Part shown: one piece after another, positions 14,435 through 20,384 of the stretch | How the letters are laid out: every line of letters starts with the position of its first letter | Numbering within the stretch: position 1 is the stretch's first letter | Assembly: GCA_902782705.1 (NCBI GenBank) | Contig: CACZOL010000123.1 | Coordinates: 1 to 20,384, forward strand | From: an uncultured Selenomonadaceae bacterium | GTDB lineage: Bacteria > Bacillota > Negativicutes > Selenomonadales > Selenomonadaceae | Length of the DNA stretch: 20,384 nucleotides | Direction of reading: 5' to 3' | Notes under the pieces: generated by a model | What the model was told of the DNA's origin: nothing | The model's database searches: none | The model's input: the letters and a program-made list of their open reading frames with translations, nothing else | Made by a program: the position numbers and the translations under genes

Positions 14435-15841
14435 ATGGCGAAGCAGAAAACCTTCATTGAGGATATCGAGCGCGCGCTTTACGACGTGCGTGGCGAGGAT
14501 CGTCCGCGTTACCGGTCGGAAAGCGGGTTGACCGAGGAAATCGTACGCGACATTTCGGAGCGCAAGCACGATCCGGACTGGATGACGGAGATGCGTCTCA
14601 AGGCACTGGCCGTTTACAATGAGATTTCGCTGCCTGGTTGGGGACCGGATCTTTCGGCTTTGGATATGGAAAAAATCGCGACCTATGTGCAGCCGGATGC
14701 GCAGATGGCGGGGCGATGGGAGGACGTGCCGGATGAGATTCGGGATACGTTCGACCGGCTCGGGATTCCCGAGGCGGAGAAAGAGTCGTTGGCGGGCGTC
14801 GGCGCGCAGTACGATTCTGAAGTGGTCTATCACAGCATACAAACGAGCCTGACAAAACAAGGCGTCGTTTACACCGATATGGAGACGGCGCTCAGAGAGC
14901 ATGAAGACCTCGTCCGCGCGCATTTCATGAAGCTTGTGCCGCCGAAAGATCATAAGTTTGCGGCATTGCACGGCGCGGTTTGGTCCGGAGGATCTTTCGT
15001 CTACGTTCCTGCCGGCGTCGAGGTGAAAATCCCGCTGCAGTCGTATTTTCGGCTCAACGCGCCGGGGGCGGGACAATTCGAGCACACGCTGATTATCGTG
15101 GAGAAGGGCGCGAGCCTGCATTTCATCGAAGGCTGTTCCGCGCCGAAGTACAATGTGACGAATCTGCACGCGGGCTGCGTCGAGCTGTATGTAAAAGAGG
15201 GGGCGCGTCTTCGCTATTCGACCATCGAGAATTGGTCGAAAAACATGATGAATCTGAACACAAAACGTGCGCTGGTGGAAAAGGGCGGCTTGATTGAATG
15301 GGTGTCCGGCTCCTTCGGCTCCCGCGTATCCATGTTGTATCCGACGAGCATTTTGTCGGGGGAGGGGGCGCGCTGCGAGTTCACGGGCGTGACGTTCGCA
15401 GGACGCGGGCAGCATCTCGACACCGGCGCGACGGTCGTGCATGCCGCGCCGCGTACTTCGTCGGTAATCAATACCCGCTCCATTTCAAAGGACGGCGGCG
15501 TCGCCGTGTATCGGAGCGGCGTCAAAGTGACCGCCGGCGCGAAGGGCGCAAAATGCGCGGTAAACTGCGAATCGCTGATGTTGGACGACGTTTCCCGCTC
15601 CGATACGATTCCGGTCATGGACGTCCGCGAGGACGATGCGGACGTCGGACACGAGGCGAAAATCGGACGCATCAGCGACGAGGCGATTTACTATCTGACC
15701 AGCCGGGGCATCAAAGAGGACGAAGCGCGGGCGATGATCGTGCGCGGATTCGTCGAGCCGATTGCAAAAGCGCTGCCGATGGAGTACGCGGTAGAAATGA
15801 ACAATCTGATCGATCTGGAATTGGAAGGGACGAGGGGATAA
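14435..15841 (+). CDS. sufB: SufB, Fe-S scaffold subunit
   Basis: This is a 468-residue protein of usual length, starting at ATG 14435 after a GGAGGGGAAAGG stretch. With SufC and SufD it forms the scaffold on which the cluster is built from persulfide sulfur delivered via SufS-SufU. The N-terminal helical domain contains 'ERKHDPDWM' (42-50) and 'PDLSALDMEK' (71-80). The beta-helix core follows, with 'GSFVYVPAGVEV' (186-197) and 'CSAPKYN' (234-240). C378 in 'VNCESLML' and E407 in 'GHEAKIG' are 29 residues apart, exactly as E. coli SufB C405 and E434, which are needed for cluster formation. The end 'YYLTSRGIKEDEARAMIVRGF' region is standard. Its stop overlaps the sufD start by one base. Confidence 0.97.
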   Translation: MAKQKTFIEDIERALYDVRGEDRPRYRSESGLTEEIVRDISERKHDPDWMTEMRLKALAVYNEISLPGWGPDLSALDMEKIATYVQPDAQMAGRWEDVPDEIRDTFDRLGIPEAEKESLAGVGAQYDSEVVYHSIQTSLTKQGVVYTDMETALREHEDLVRAHFMKLVPPKDHKFAALHGAVWSGGSFVYVPAGVEVKIPLQSYFRLNAPGAGQFEHTLIIVEKGASLHFIEGCSAPKYNVTNLHAGCVELYVKEGARLRYSTIENWSKNMMNLNTKRALVEKGGLIEWVSGSFGSRVSMLYPTSILSGEGARCEFTGVTFAGRGQHLDTGATVVHAAPRTSSVINTRSISKDGGVAVYRSGVKVTAGAKGAKCAVNCESLMLDDVSRSDTIPVMDVREDDADVGHEAKIGRISDEAIYYLTSRGIKEDEARAMIVRGFVEPIAKALPMEYAVEMNNLIDLELEGTRG

Positions 15842-16689
15842 TGGCGGCAGCGGAAAAAGAAATCGTTTACGGCAGGATTCCCGTCCCGACATGGCGCTGG
15901 CTTGGCGTCAACGAGGTACGCGTGCCGGAGAAAGTTTTGCGGGAACCGCCTGCCGCGCGGCTTGTCACGATTCCCGCCGGAGAGACGCGGGAGTTCACGG
16001 TCGTAACTCGGGGCGAAGCGGTTTCCGAGCTTCATGTGGAAATCGGCGCGGGGGCGGAGCTTCGACTGACGCGGGCGCGGCTCGCACCGGACGGAACACA
16101 GTGCGCCGACAAGGTCAAGGCGACCTTGTCGGAGAACGCGCGCTTCGTCTATACCGCCGTGAATCTTGGCGGGGAGAGTGTTGCCGATTTGCTGGACGTC
16201 GACCTCGTCGGAGACGGCAGCAGCGCCGACGTAGCCGCGCTGTATTTTGCCGACGGGCGGCAGAAAATCGATATGAACTACATCGCGCGGCAGCGGGGAA
16301 AAAATACCGATGCTTCCCTCGTCGTGCAGGGAGGATTGGCCGACGAGGCGGAGAAAATTTTTCGCGGCACGCTGGATTTTGTCCGCGGGGCCGTCGGCTC
16401 CGTTGGGCGTGAGCGGGAGGCAGTCACACTGCTTTCGCCGAATGTCGTGAATCGTTCCGCGCCGTTGATGCTTTCCGGTGAAGCGGAGGTGGACGGGCGT
16501 CACGCGACGAGCGTTGGCAAGCTCGATGAAGAAAAGCTGTATTACCTGACGAGCAGAGGCCTTTCACCGGCCGACGCAAAGCGTCTCGTCGTTCTCGCCG
16601 CCGCCGCGCCGGTGTTGGAGCGTGTCGCGGACGTCACGCTGGCCGACGAGATTCGGACGTTTATTGAAAGGAGGCTTTCCGATGGTTGA
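15841..16689 (+). CDS. sufD: SufD, short form, Fe-S scaffold subunit
   Basis: This is a 282-residue protein read from ATG 15841, which shares its first base with the sufB stop (TAATG) and so implies translational coupling. It is the SufB paralogue that pairs with it in the SufBC2D complex. The C-terminal part has 'SPNVVNRSAPLM' (199-210), 'GRHATSVGKLDEEKLYYLTSRG' split across 219-240, and the family ending. H221 aligns with E. coli SufD H360, but the neighbouring cysteine of the usual C-S-H motif is a glycine (G219). It is well below the roughly 420 residues of E. coli SufD because the N-terminal helical region is nearly absent; shorter forms are known in anaerobic Firmicutes. Its end overlaps sufS by 8 bp. 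Confidence 0.93.
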   Translation: MAAAEKEIVYGRIPVPTWRWLGVNEVRVPEKVLREPPAARLVTIPAGETREFTVVTRGEAVSELHVEIGAGAELRLTRARLAPDGTQCADKVKATLSENARFVYTAVNLGGESVADLLDVDLVGDGSSADVAALYFADGRQKIDMNYIARQRGKNTDASLVVQGGLADEAEKIFRGTLDFVRGAVGSVGREREAVTLLSPNVVNRSAPLMLSGEAEVDGRHATSVGKLDEEKLYYLTSRGLSPADAKRLVVLAAAAPVLERVADVTLADEIRTFIERRLSDG

Positions 16690-17917
16690 AACAGAGGATT
16701 TTCGCAAGGACTTCCCGCTTCTGCGCCAGCAGATGAACGGGCGGCCCATTGTTTATCTTGACAACGGCGCTACGACACAAAAGCCGGAAAGCATGATTCG
16801 CGCGATGTGCGGCTATTACGGCGGCTGCAATGCGAATCCCCATCGGGGCGCTTACGCGCTTTCTGTCGAAGCCACCGACATATATGAGACGGCTCGTGAC
16901 CGCGTGCGTCGCTTTATCGGCGCGAAGGAAGCGCGGGAAATCATTTTCACGAAAAACGCGACCGAAGCGCTGAACCTTGTCGCTTATAGCTACGGGCTTT
17001 CCAATATCAGCGCAGGAGACGAGATCGTGCTGACCATCGCCGAGCACCATTCAAATCTCGTACCGTGGCAGCGCGTCGCGAAAGCGAAAGGCGCGGCTTT
17101 GAAATATATTTATTTGGAGAAGGACGGCAATCTTTCGGAAAAGGACGTCGCGGACAAGATCACGAAAAAGACGAAGCTCGTTGCCATTACGCACGTCTCC
17201 AATGTACTCGGGCTCGTGAATCCTGTGCGCCGTGTCGCCGATCGGGCGCACGAGGCAGGTGCGGTCGTCGTCGTGGACGGTTCCCAGAGCGTGCCGCATA
17301 TTGCGGCAGACGTGCAGGCGCTCGGCGCGGACTTTTTCGCTTTTTCCGGTCACAAATTGCTGGCGCCGATGGGCGTCGGCGTGCTGTACGGGCGTGCCTC
17401 GCTGCTGGAGACCATGCCGCCGTTCCTTTCGGGCGGCGACATGATCGAGTACGTGGAAGAGCAGGAAAGCACTTACGCTGAGCTTCCTGCGAAGTTTGAG
17501 GCGGGTACGCAAAACGTGGGCGGCGCTGCGGGGCTCACTGCCGCCATCGACTATCTGGAAAATTTGACCTTCGAGCGCGTCAAGGCCGTCGAGGACGATC
17601 TTCTCGCCTATGCGCTGCCGCAGCTTCGCGCGTTGCCGTGGATTGAACTTTACGGGTGCGACAGCGAGAGAGACAACAAGACCGGCATTATTACATTCAA
17701 TGTCAAGGGCGTACACCCCCACGACGTCTCCACCATTCTCGACAGCGAGGGCGTCGCGATTCGGGCGGGACATCACTGCGCCCAGCCGCTCATGAAGTAC
17801 CTCGGGCAAATCGCGACCTGTCGGGCGAGCTTTTATTTTTACAATACACGTCAGGACATCGACCGTTGGCTTGACGCACTGGGAAAAGTCAGGGAGGTCA
17901 TGCGCATTGGGAATTGA
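16682..17917 (+). CDS. sufS: SufS cysteine desulfurase
   Basis: This 411-residue PLP enzyme starts at ATG 16682 (AAGGAGG at 16669-16675), inside the last codons of sufD. It takes sulfur from L-cysteine, leaving alanine, and passes it as a persulfide to SufU. Motifs in order are 'YLDNGATTQKP' (25-35), 'NPHRGAYALS' (52-61), 'EHHSNLVPWQ' (121-130), the 'VVVVDGSQSVPH' block (195-206), the PLP lysine K225 in 'FSGHKLLAPMG', and the catalytic C366 in 'RAGHHCAQPL'. The sequence between 'RAGHHC' and the C-terminus is the short active-site loop of group II desulfurases, which use a dedicated sulfur acceptor. That fits the sufU gene immediately after it. Confidence 0.97.
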   Translation: MVETEDFRKDFPLLRQQMNGRPIVYLDNGATTQKPESMIRAMCGYYGGCNANPHRGAYALSVEATDIYETARDRVRRFIGAKEAREIIFTKNATEALNLVAYSYGLSNISAGDEIVLTIAEHHSNLVPWQRVAKAKGAALKYIYLEKDGNLSEKDVADKITKKTKLVAITHVSNVLGLVNPVRRVADRAHEAGAVVVVDGSQSVPHIAADVQALGADFFAFSGHKLLAPMGVGVLYGRASLLETMPPFLSGGDMIEYVEEQESTYAELPAKFEAGTQNVGGAAGLTAAIDYLENLTFERVKAVEDDLLAYALPQLRALPWIELYGCDSERDNKTGIITFNVKGVHPHDVSTILDSEGVAIRAGHHCAQPLMKYLGQIATCRASFYFYNTRQDIDRWLDALGKVREVMRIGN

Positions 17918-18341
17918 AGATATATACACTGAGCTGATTGCCGAGGAAAGCCGGAGCACAGAACATCGCCGCCATCTCGATGCGCCCACCGCCGTGCTGA
18001 AAGGACGGAATCCGAGCTGCGGCGACGAGATTGCGCTGGAGCTTCGCGTCAGGGACGGCGTCGTCGAGGACGCGGCGTTCACAGGCGTCGGCTGCGCGAT
18101 TTCGCAGGCGTCCACGTCGCTGATGATTGGCCTCGTCAAAGGACAGACGGCAGAAAAAGCGAAAGCGCTTGCCGAAACTTTCCTGGCGATGATCAAAGGA
18201 GAAATTCCCGAAGACGATCCGGCGCTTGACGAGCTTGGCGACGCCGCCGCGCTGCAAGGCGTAGCGAAGCTCCCCGCCCGCGTCAAATGCGCCGCGCTTT
18301 CGTGGCATACGTTGACGGAGGTTTTGGAAGGAAAGAAATAG
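17907..18341 (+). CDS. sufU: SufU, zinc-dependent sulfur acceptor for SufS
   Basis: I start this 144-residue protein at TTG 17907 because GGGAGG (17892-17897) is nine bases upstream and because the first residues then read as the usual 'IEDIYTELI' opening. An in-frame ATG at 17871 would add an unrelated stretch inside sufS. C38, D40, C63 and C128 correspond in position to the zinc ligands of Bacillus subtilis SufU (C41, D43, C66, C128). The motifs are 'NPSCGDEI' (35-42), 'GVGCAISQAS' (60-69) and 'VKCAALSW' (126-133). It takes sulfur from the SufS persulfide by zinc ligand exchange. It overlaps the sufS end by 11 bp and is followed after 3 bp by a LysR-type gene. Confidence 0.95.
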   Translation: MGIEDIYTELIAEESRSTEHRRHLDAPTAVLKGRNPSCGDEIALELRVRDGVVEDAAFTGVGCAISQASTSLMIGLVKGQTAEKAKALAETFLAMIKGEIPEDDPALDELGDAAALQGVAKLPARVKCAALSWHTLTEVLEGKK

Positions 18342-18344
18342 GAT

Positions 18345-19265
18345 ATGACGCTTCAACAACTGAAATACGCGCTGGCCGTCGCGAAATACGGTTCGGTGAG
18401 CCTCGCGGCGCGCCATCTTTTCGTTTCCCAGCCCAGCGTCACCGAAGCGCTCTCTATGTTGGAGGGGGAAATTCAAAAGACGCTTTTCGTCCGTAGTCCG
18501 CGGGGGATGAAGCCTACCGACGAGGGAAGAAAGTTTCTCGGTTATGCACGTCAGGTCGTCGAACAGATGCGTCTATTGGAGGACCGCTACAGCGGCGAGA
18601 GCGGCAGACAGTATTTTTCCGTTTCGACACAGCATTATACCTTTGTCGCCAGCGCTTTTGTCGAGCTGGCGAAGAAATACGGCGGCGACGGATATGAATT
18701 TTCGCTTCTGGAGGAGCGCACGGGGAAGGTCATTGAAAACGTGCGGAACCTTAAAAGCGAGATTGGCGTGATCTATATAAGCCGAGCGAATGAAAAGGTG
18801 CTGCGGAAGCTCTTGAAGGAAAGCCGCCTCGTTTTTTCCCCGCTGTTCATGGCGCGGCCCCATGTATTCCTTTTTCGGAAGCATCCGTTAGCAAGGTGCG
18901 CATCGGTCGGCTTCACCGATTTGGAGGAATATCCTTGCGTCACTTTCGATCAGGGAGAGGAAAACCCGTTTTACTTCGCTGAGGAAATCGGCAGCGAACG
19001 ATCAGTGAAGAAACGAGTTCTCGTCACTGACCGGGCGGCGGTGGCAAATTTCCTGATGGAGCTGGACGCGTATATCGTGACGACGGGCGTATTGCCCTCG
19101 TTCCTGCATGGACGCGATATTATCGCCGTGCCGTTGGACGCGGAGGAGACTATGACCGTAGGTGTGATTCGTCATGCCGACCGTCGGCTGTCCGAGCTCG
19201 GGCGTGCGTTTATGGCGTCGCTGGAAAAAACGACGGATAAAATGAAGCTGACAAAGCCAAAATAG
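18345..19265 (+). CDS. LysR-type transcriptional regulator at the end of the suf operon
   Basis: This is a 306-residue protein with ATG 18345 three bases after the sufU stop and a GGAAGG stretch upstream, so it very probably belongs to the suf transcript. The N-terminal winged helix-turn-helix (about 1-60) reads 'TLQQLKYALAVAKYGSVSLA' followed by 'HLFVSQPSVTEAL'. The linker helix ends near residue 85. The rest (about 90-295) is a two-lobed LysR effector-binding domain with 'FSVSTQHYTFVASAFVELA' (96-114) and 'LVTDRAAVANFL' (225-236). LysR regulators of sulfur metabolism (CysB, CysL, CytR-like relatives) sense O-acetylserine or sulfur compounds, but I cannot assign this one to a subgroup by eye. 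Regulation of suf or of the following transporter genes is inferred from position only. Suf operons are more often controlled by Rrf2-family regulators. Confidence 0.92.
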   Translation: MTLQQLKYALAVAKYGSVSLAARHLFVSQPSVTEALSMLEGEIQKTLFVRSPRGMKPTDEGRKFLGYARQVVEQMRLLEDRYSGESGRQYFSVSTQHYTFVASAFVELAKKYGGDGYEFSLLEERTGKVIENVRNLKSEIGVIYISRANEKVLRKLLKESRLVFSPLFMARPHVFLFRKHPLARCASVGFTDLEEYPCVTFDQGEENPFYFAEEIGSERSVKKRVLVTDRAAVANFLMELDAYIVTTGVLPSFLHGRDIIAVPLDAEETMTVGVIRHADRRLSELGRAFMASLEKTTDKMKLTKPK

Positions 19266-19302
19266 AAATGCTGTCGTTTCGCAAATCAAATAACATTTGT
19301 AG

Positions 19303-19331
19303 TTTACAAGAAAAAAACATAGGTATATAAT
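19303..19331 (+). promoter_or_regulatory. Promoter of the ECF S-component gene
   Basis: TTTACA (19303-19308) and a consensus TATAAT (19326-19331) have a 17-bp spacer. Transcription would start near 19338, giving a leader of about 75 bases. Confidence 0.8.
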
Positions 19332-19337
19332 CGGAAA

Positions 19338-19412
19338 AGTCAAAAAGAATTTTGTGGAGCAGGCTATTTCCACGAAGTTCTTTTCTACCGTTTGCGAAGG
19401 GAGATATTCTTT
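19338..19412 (+). promoter_or_regulatory. Structured leader of the ECF transporter gene
   Basis: An outer stem (AAAAGAA 19343-19349 with TTCTTTT 19378-19384) encloses an inner stem (GTGGA 19354-19358 with TCCAC 19369-19373) and a 10-base loop. Genes for ECF S-components are often under riboswitches, but I recognise no known class here: it lacks the preQ1, TPP, FMN and cobalamin hallmarks I know. No transcription terminator follows the structure. Confidence 0.35.
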
Positions 19413-19961
19413 ATGTCAAAAACTGAAATTATTGCCGCACCGCGACTTTCTGCGAAAGAAATCTGCGTGGCCGGCGTCATGGCGGCTTTCGTCTTCATCG
19501 CGACTTTCGTGCCGCAGATTCCGATTCCTTTGGGTTATGCACATTTAGGAGACGGGGCGATTTTTCTCGCCGTATTTTTGACGGGGCGAAAAGCGGGTAT
19601 TTTCGCCGGAGCCTTTGGCTCGGCGCTGGCCGATTTGGCGGGCGGCTTTCCCGTCTGGATTTTGCCGACGCTGATGATTAAGGCAGTCATGGCGGGAATT
19701 TTCTACCGTGTGGCTCTCGCCGGAAACGACGCGCCCAAGTTTGCCTCGCCGCGCGTTCTCGGCGGCATGGTCGTCGCGTGCCTGTTCATGACGGCGGGCT
19801 ATACGCTGGCAGGCGCGTTCCTTTACGACAGCTTCGCCCTCGGTCTTGCTTCTACGCCGGGACTGCTTTTGAAAAGTGCAGTGAATATTGCTGCGGCGTG
19901 CCTCGCAGGCGGTATGCTGAGCCGCGCACAAGAAATTACAAATCATATTGACAAAGTATGA
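19413..19961 (+). CDS. ECF transporter substrate-binding (S) component
   Basis: This is a 182-residue integral membrane protein. The start at ATG 19413 is chosen for the GAAGGGAG site at 19396-19403; an upstream in-frame TTG at 19392 has no such site. Five or six membrane helices are visible, near 16-34, 46-60, 62-77, 83-103, 116-140 and 150-169. The blocks 'HLGDGAIFLAVFLTGRKAG' (44-62), 'GAFGSALADLAGGFPVW' (66-82) and 'LPTLMIKAVMAG' (84-95) are typical of the PF07155 group of ECF S-components, which bind vitamins or precursors and dock on a shared EcfAA'T module. That module is not in the window, so this would be a group II ECF system. The substrate cannot be read from the sequence. Confidence 0.85.
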   Translation: MSKTEIIAAPRLSAKEICVAGVMAAFVFIATFVPQIPIPLGYAHLGDGAIFLAVFLTGRKAGIFAGAFGSALADLAGGFPVWILPTLMIKAVMAGIFYRVALAGNDAPKFASPRVLGGMVVACLFMTAGYTLAGAFLYDSFALGLASTPGLLLKSAVNIAAACLAGGMLSRAQEITNHIDKV

Positions 19962-19976
19962 TTCCAGCTATATAAT
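19948..19976 (+). promoter_or_regulatory. Perfect-consensus promoter of the YezD-like gene
   Basis: TTGACA (19948-19953) and TATAAT (19971-19976) are spaced by exactly 17 bp. The -35 box lies inside the last codons of the ECF gene. Start of transcription is expected near 19983, so the following gene has its own strong promoter. Confidence 0.88.
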
Positions 19977-20011
19977 ACCTCCAATACAAAACGTCGGGGA
20001 GGGAACGGGAT

Positions 20012-20359
20012 ATGGAGAAAAAGCATTCTCTTGCTCCCGGTGAGATTCCCGACGGTGCGATGGCTTTTATCTCGCGGGGGCTGTCGGAGATCGGCAGCGG
20101 TCGGATCGTGTTGACCGCGCAGGATTCGCGGCTTGTTTCCGTGGAGCGGGAGGAACGCATCGGCGGCGACGCGCTTTTCACAACGGGAGGCGGAAAGCCC
20201 GGCACTGCGGGCGACAGGGCACTCCCTGAGAAAATCCGTCAGTCGTTTCGGGATTTGCCTTACGGGCAAGTGATCCTCACGATCAAGGACGGCGCGGTGC
20301 GGCAGGTGGAGCGTTTGACGCGCAGCCGCTTCACGGGGCTCGACGGTGAAGGCATCTAA
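20012..20359 (+). CDS. Protein with two YezD (DUF2292) domains
   Basis: This is a 115-residue soluble protein starting at ATG 20012, behind GGGGAGGG. Two copies of the small DUF2292/YezD domain (PF10055) can be aligned by eye. Copy one is about 13-48, with 'GSGRIVLTAQDSRLVSVER' (28-46); copy two is about 72-105, with 'YGQVILTIKDGAVRQVER' (84-101). A glycine-rich linker (about 51-68) separates them. Bacillus subtilis YezD is a single copy of about 55 residues. The family is of unknown function and is often found beside sulfate or sulfur-assimilation genes. Its position after suf and a LysR-type gene fits that habit. The first copy has drifted more than the second. Confidence 0.82.
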   Translation: MEKKHSLAPGEIPDGAMAFISRGLSEIGSGRIVLTAQDSRLVSVEREERIGGDALFTTGGGKPGTAGDRALPEKIRQSFRDLPYGQVILTIKDGAVRQVERLTRSRFTGLDGEGI

Positions 20360-20384
20360 TATAATATGATAGGCTGACCGAAAA

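Noticed and set aside
14156..15442. Open frame of 428 codons on the - strand across sufC and sufB
   Set aside because: sufC and sufB are unambiguous; this frame is a compositional shadow.
17051..18286. Open frame of 411 codons on the - strand across sufS and sufU
   Set aside because: It is antisense to two well-conserved genes with exact catalytic residues and has no family resemblance.
19338..19412. PreQ1, TPP or FMN riboswitch
   Set aside because: The conserved cores of these classes, as I know them, are not visible; only a generic hairpin can be supported.
20360..20365. TATAAT at the right edge as a promoter for a following gene
   Set aside because: No acceptable -35 box lies 16-18 bp upstream, and the next gene is outside the window.

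Overview
The window looks like a chromosomal stretch from a low-copy, moderately GC-rich Firmicute, most plausibly a Negativicute of the Selenomonas type. This rests on four things: a Gram-positive-style sufCBDSU operon using SufU, a long-form hibernation promoting factor, strong AGGAGG-type ribosome binding sites with several GTG/TTG starts, and dense packing of membrane-linked hybrid histidine kinases. The taxon is an inference; there is no rRNA or marker gene to prove it. No tRNA, rRNA, insertion sequence, phage gene or CRISPR array was seen.

Left part (2-4534, + strand): three tightly packed genes. They encode the C-terminal part of a protein homologous to PTS lactose/cellobiose EIIC permeases but without the two residues the family uses for sugar handling, a membrane-anchored BMP-family (PnrA/Med-like) binding protein, and a transmembrane hybrid histidine kinase (sensor, DHp, ATPase, receiver and HPt). 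There is no ABC permease, ATPase, EIIA or EIIB, so the set reads as a ligand-sensing signalling unit built from retired transport parts. It is the best candidate here for an undescribed system. The long HPF gene follows (4665-5234) and ends in a strong hairpin shared with the convergent kinase operon.

Middle (5292-10389, - strand): a two-gene operon. The first gene encodes a 996-residue fusion of a full amino-acid-permease-like (APC superfamily) domain to a hybrid kinase. A four-cysteine cluster is inserted in the turn of its dimerisation hairpin. The second gene encodes a soluble double-PAS hybrid kinase. Neither has an HPt domain and no DNA-binding response regulator is present, so these kinases must pass phosphate elsewhere, conceivably to the HPt of the first kinase.

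Right part: deoC (deoxyribose-phosphate aldolase); a pair of palindromic hairpins; a DUF401 membrane transporter on the - strand, divergent from larE (sulfur transferase of nickel-pincer cofactor synthesis); then sufC-sufB-sufD-sufS-sufU with overlapping or near-touching genes and a LysR-type regulator 3 bp after sufU. An ECF transporter S-component with a structured leader follows, then a small protein with two copies of the YezD/DUF2292 domain behind a perfect-consensus promoter. LarE, Suf, the LysR gene and YezD give this end a sulfur-metabolism flavour. No non-coding stretch exceeds 300 bp; the longest are the divergent promoter region 10390-10573 and the larE-sufC gap 13499-13678.
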